This document shows, in pieces, positions 7,296 through 7,407 of a stretch of DNA of 7,407 nucleotides. The position numbers were made by a program, and so were the translations under genes. Source of the stretch: Bacteroidales bacterium (GTDB lineage: Bacteria; Bacteroidota; Bacteroidia; Bacteroidales; UBA3824). The notes beneath the pieces were generated by a model, which was not told the origin of the DNA, made no database searches, and was given only the letters and a program-made list of their open reading frames with translations. The first letter of the stretch is position 1, and every line of letters starts with the position of its first letter. The stretch is from the NCBI GenBank assembly GCA_017530465.1, contig JAFXMJ010000403.1, positions 1-7,407 of the forward strand, in the 5' to 3' direction.

Positions 7296-7314
7296 TACAA
7301 AACATTCATTTGTA
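7296..7314. repeat. Weak AT-rich inverted repeat downstream of the phosphatase gene
   Basis: TACAAA (7296-7301) and TTTGTA (7309-7314) form a perfect six-base stem around a seven-base loop, 24 bases after the stop codon. It is AT-rich, and A-rich rather than T-rich sequence follows it on the plus strand, so it is not a standard intrinsic terminator. It might help 3' end formation or be chance. The remaining spacer from 7272 to 7377 shows no gene or strong terminator. Confidence 0.2.
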
Positions 7315-7377
7315 AACATCAAAATCATCAAAAAAAGAAAAACAGCAAAGAATACCAACATTATAAAAAACTTTTTG

Positions 7378-7385
7378 TACCTTTG
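7378..7385 (+). promoter_or_regulatory. Predicted −7 box for a gene beyond the right edge
   Basis: TACCTTTG matches the Bacteroidota −7 consensus and shares the nine-base TACCTTTGC with the amidase promoter. No TTTG sits at the normal −33 distance; a T-run followed by G (7372-7377) lies directly upstream. Transcription would start near 7390-7397, with the AT-rich leader continuing past the window. It suggests the transcription unit starting at lptD ends within this spacer and a new one begins. Confidence 0.5.
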
Positions 7386-7407
7386 CCGAATAATTTTTAA
7401 CTACAAA

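Overview
The window looks like chromosomal DNA of a member of the Bacteroidota, probably order Bacteroidales. The evidence is the TAnnTTTG-type −7 promoter boxes, the lack of strong Shine-Dalgarno sequences, an LptD of the Bacteroidota type, and a periplasmic two-propeller sensor plus Y_Y_Y module typical of this phylum. All three genes concern the cell envelope. I see no insertion sequence, phage gene, CRISPR array, tRNA or rRNA.

Layout: positions 1-1032 (minus strand) hold the first 344 codons of an exported zinc-dependent N-acetylmuramoyl-L-alanine amidase, whose C-terminal SPOR-like domain runs off the left edge. A degenerate octanucleotide repeat encodes part of the linker before that domain. 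Positions 1033-1191 are a divergent promoter region. Positions 1192-3924 (plus strand) encode LptD, the outer-membrane LPS translocon, apparently from a GTG start overlapped by a nine-codon mini-ORF. Fourteen bases later, 3939-7271 encodes a 1110-residue transmembrane sensor phosphatase: signal peptide, about 14 propeller blades, Y_Y_Y domain, one membrane helix, short coiled coil, and a cytoplasmic SpoIIE-type PP2C domain with its metal-binding aspartates intact. Positions 7272-7407 are an AT-rich spacer ending in a −7-like box for a gene beyond the right edge.

How they may work together: the amidase remodels peptidoglycan and LptD inserts LPS into the outer membrane from a back-to-back promoter region. 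The sensor phosphatase is close enough to lptD to be co-transcribed. It has the periplasmic half of a Bacteroides hybrid two-component sensor, but a Ser/Thr phosphatase output replaces the histidine kinase. The most interesting hypothesis here is that it reports an envelope or glycan signal to a cytoplasmic partner-switching pathway. Its partner and ligand cannot be identified from this window.
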